Shown here: positions 6,422-6,771 of the stretch, piece after piece
Position numbering within the stretch: position 1 is the stretch's first letter
How the letters are laid out: every line of letters begins with the position of its first letter
NCBI GenBank assembly: GCA_913051905.1
Contig: CAJXBY010000140.1
Location: forward strand, 1-6,771
Direction: 5' to 3'
DNA length: 6,771 bases
From: an uncultured Gammaproteobacteria bacterium
GTDB taxonomy: Bacteria > Pseudomonadota > Gammaproteobacteria > Arenicellales > UBA868
The notes under the pieces: model-generated
The model's input: the letters and a program-made list of their open reading frames with translations, nothing else
The model's database searches: none
What the model was told of the DNA's origin: nothing
Position numbers and translations under genes: made by a program

Positions 6422-6771
6422 ATGAGCCATTCTCTGGAAGGCAAGGTGGTGTGGATTACGGGTGGTGGTACAGGTATCGGTCGAGCCGCGGCCAAAGTGC
6501 TATCCAGAATCGGGGCCCGTGTGGCCTTGTCGGGCCGGCGCAAGTCGGCGCTGGACGACACGCTGAAAGAATTGACAGGTGGTCCAGGCGCGGGCCTTGC
6601 GCTGCCGCTAGATGTCGCGGATACGGCGTCAGTTGAGGCGGCGGCAAAAGAGATCCAGGCCTCGCTCGGTGAGGTTGATATTCTGGTGAACAGCGCAGGC
6701 CTCAACTTGGCCAAAAGGCGCTACCACGAGATGTCTGTAGAAGACTGGCAACAGGTGATTGCAGCCAACCT
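6422..6771 (+). CDS. Short-chain dehydrogenase/reductase, NADP type (3' end outside window)
   Basis: The first 116 codons of a classical SDR are present; the catalytic Ser and YxxxK lie beyond the window end. Visible are the cofactor loop TGGGTGIG (13-20), PLDV (62-65), NSAG (90-93), and the start of the helix-4 segment ending VIAAN, whose Asn is the usual catalytic-tetrad Asn. Arg39-Arg40 after the second strand (ALSGRR) suit NADP(H), unlike the Asp40 of the SDR at 1219, so the two are probably not redundant. The start is fixed by AAGGAGG. As the third gene of the probable aminotransferase-amidohydrolase operon it may act on an intermediate of the same pathway. Its substrate cannot be told. 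Confidence 0.93.
   Translation, partial: MSHSLEGKVVWITGGGTGIGRAAAKVLSRIGARVALSGRRKSALDDTLKELTGGPGAGLALPLDVADTASVEAAAKEIQASLGEVDILVNSAGLNLAKRRYHEMSVEDWQQVIAAN

Noticed and set aside
6253..6714. 153-codon open frame on the minus strand across the amidohydrolase end and terminal SDR start
   Set aside because: It is antisense to two strongly supported genes, has low-complexity Ser/Ala/Pro composition typical of shadow frames, and crosses a strong ribosome binding site on the other strand.

Overview
The window looks like ordinary bacterial chromosome, probably from a proteobacterium and most likely a gammaproteobacterium of marine or environmental type. The grounds are moderate GC, Shine-Dalgarno-led ATG and GTG starts, tight gene packing and the enzyme families present. 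I cannot assign a genus. No rRNA, tRNA, CRISPR, insertion sequence or phage gene is visible.

Layout. Bases 1-1003 are read leftward. They hold a secreted polysaccharide-lyase-like protein (start 1003, stop 77) and, beyond it, what may be the first dozen codons of the next leftward gene (start 37). A divergent intergenic region follows, then a rightward short-chain dehydrogenase (SDR, 1219-1992). Immediately after it is a 50-residue arginine-rich small ORF (2022-2174) with its own ribosome binding site. Converging on it from the right are a 41-residue single-pass membrane peptide (2360 to 2235) and a beta-keto acid cleavage enzyme (BKACE, DUF849; 3331 to 2444), both leftward. A second divergent intergenic region (3332-3521) leads into a rightward probable operon: a class-III PLP aminotransferase of the glutamate-1-semialdehyde-aminomutase-like group (3522-4892), an amidohydrolase of the ATZ/TRZ type (4919-6364) and a second SDR (6422 to beyond the window).

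How the genes may work together (inference). BKACE enzymes condense a beta-keto acid with acetyl-CoA, giving acetoacetate and a new acyl-CoA. Beta-keto acids can be made from beta-amino acids by class-III transaminases related to the one here, or from beta-hydroxy acids by SDRs. An amidohydrolase could release the amino compound from an amide, cyclic or deaminable precursor. The set reads as a catabolic module for an unidentified nitrogen compound whose carbon skeleton ends at the BKACE step. Substrate clues are Phe15 in the BKACE, where the lysine-pathway enzyme Kce has Glu14, and Gln234 in the amidohydrolase, where TrzN/AtzA-type enzymes have a catalytic Glu.

The most novel items are the two small ORFs between the SDR and the BKACE gene, the unassigned catabolic module, and the non-canonical amidohydrolase active site.
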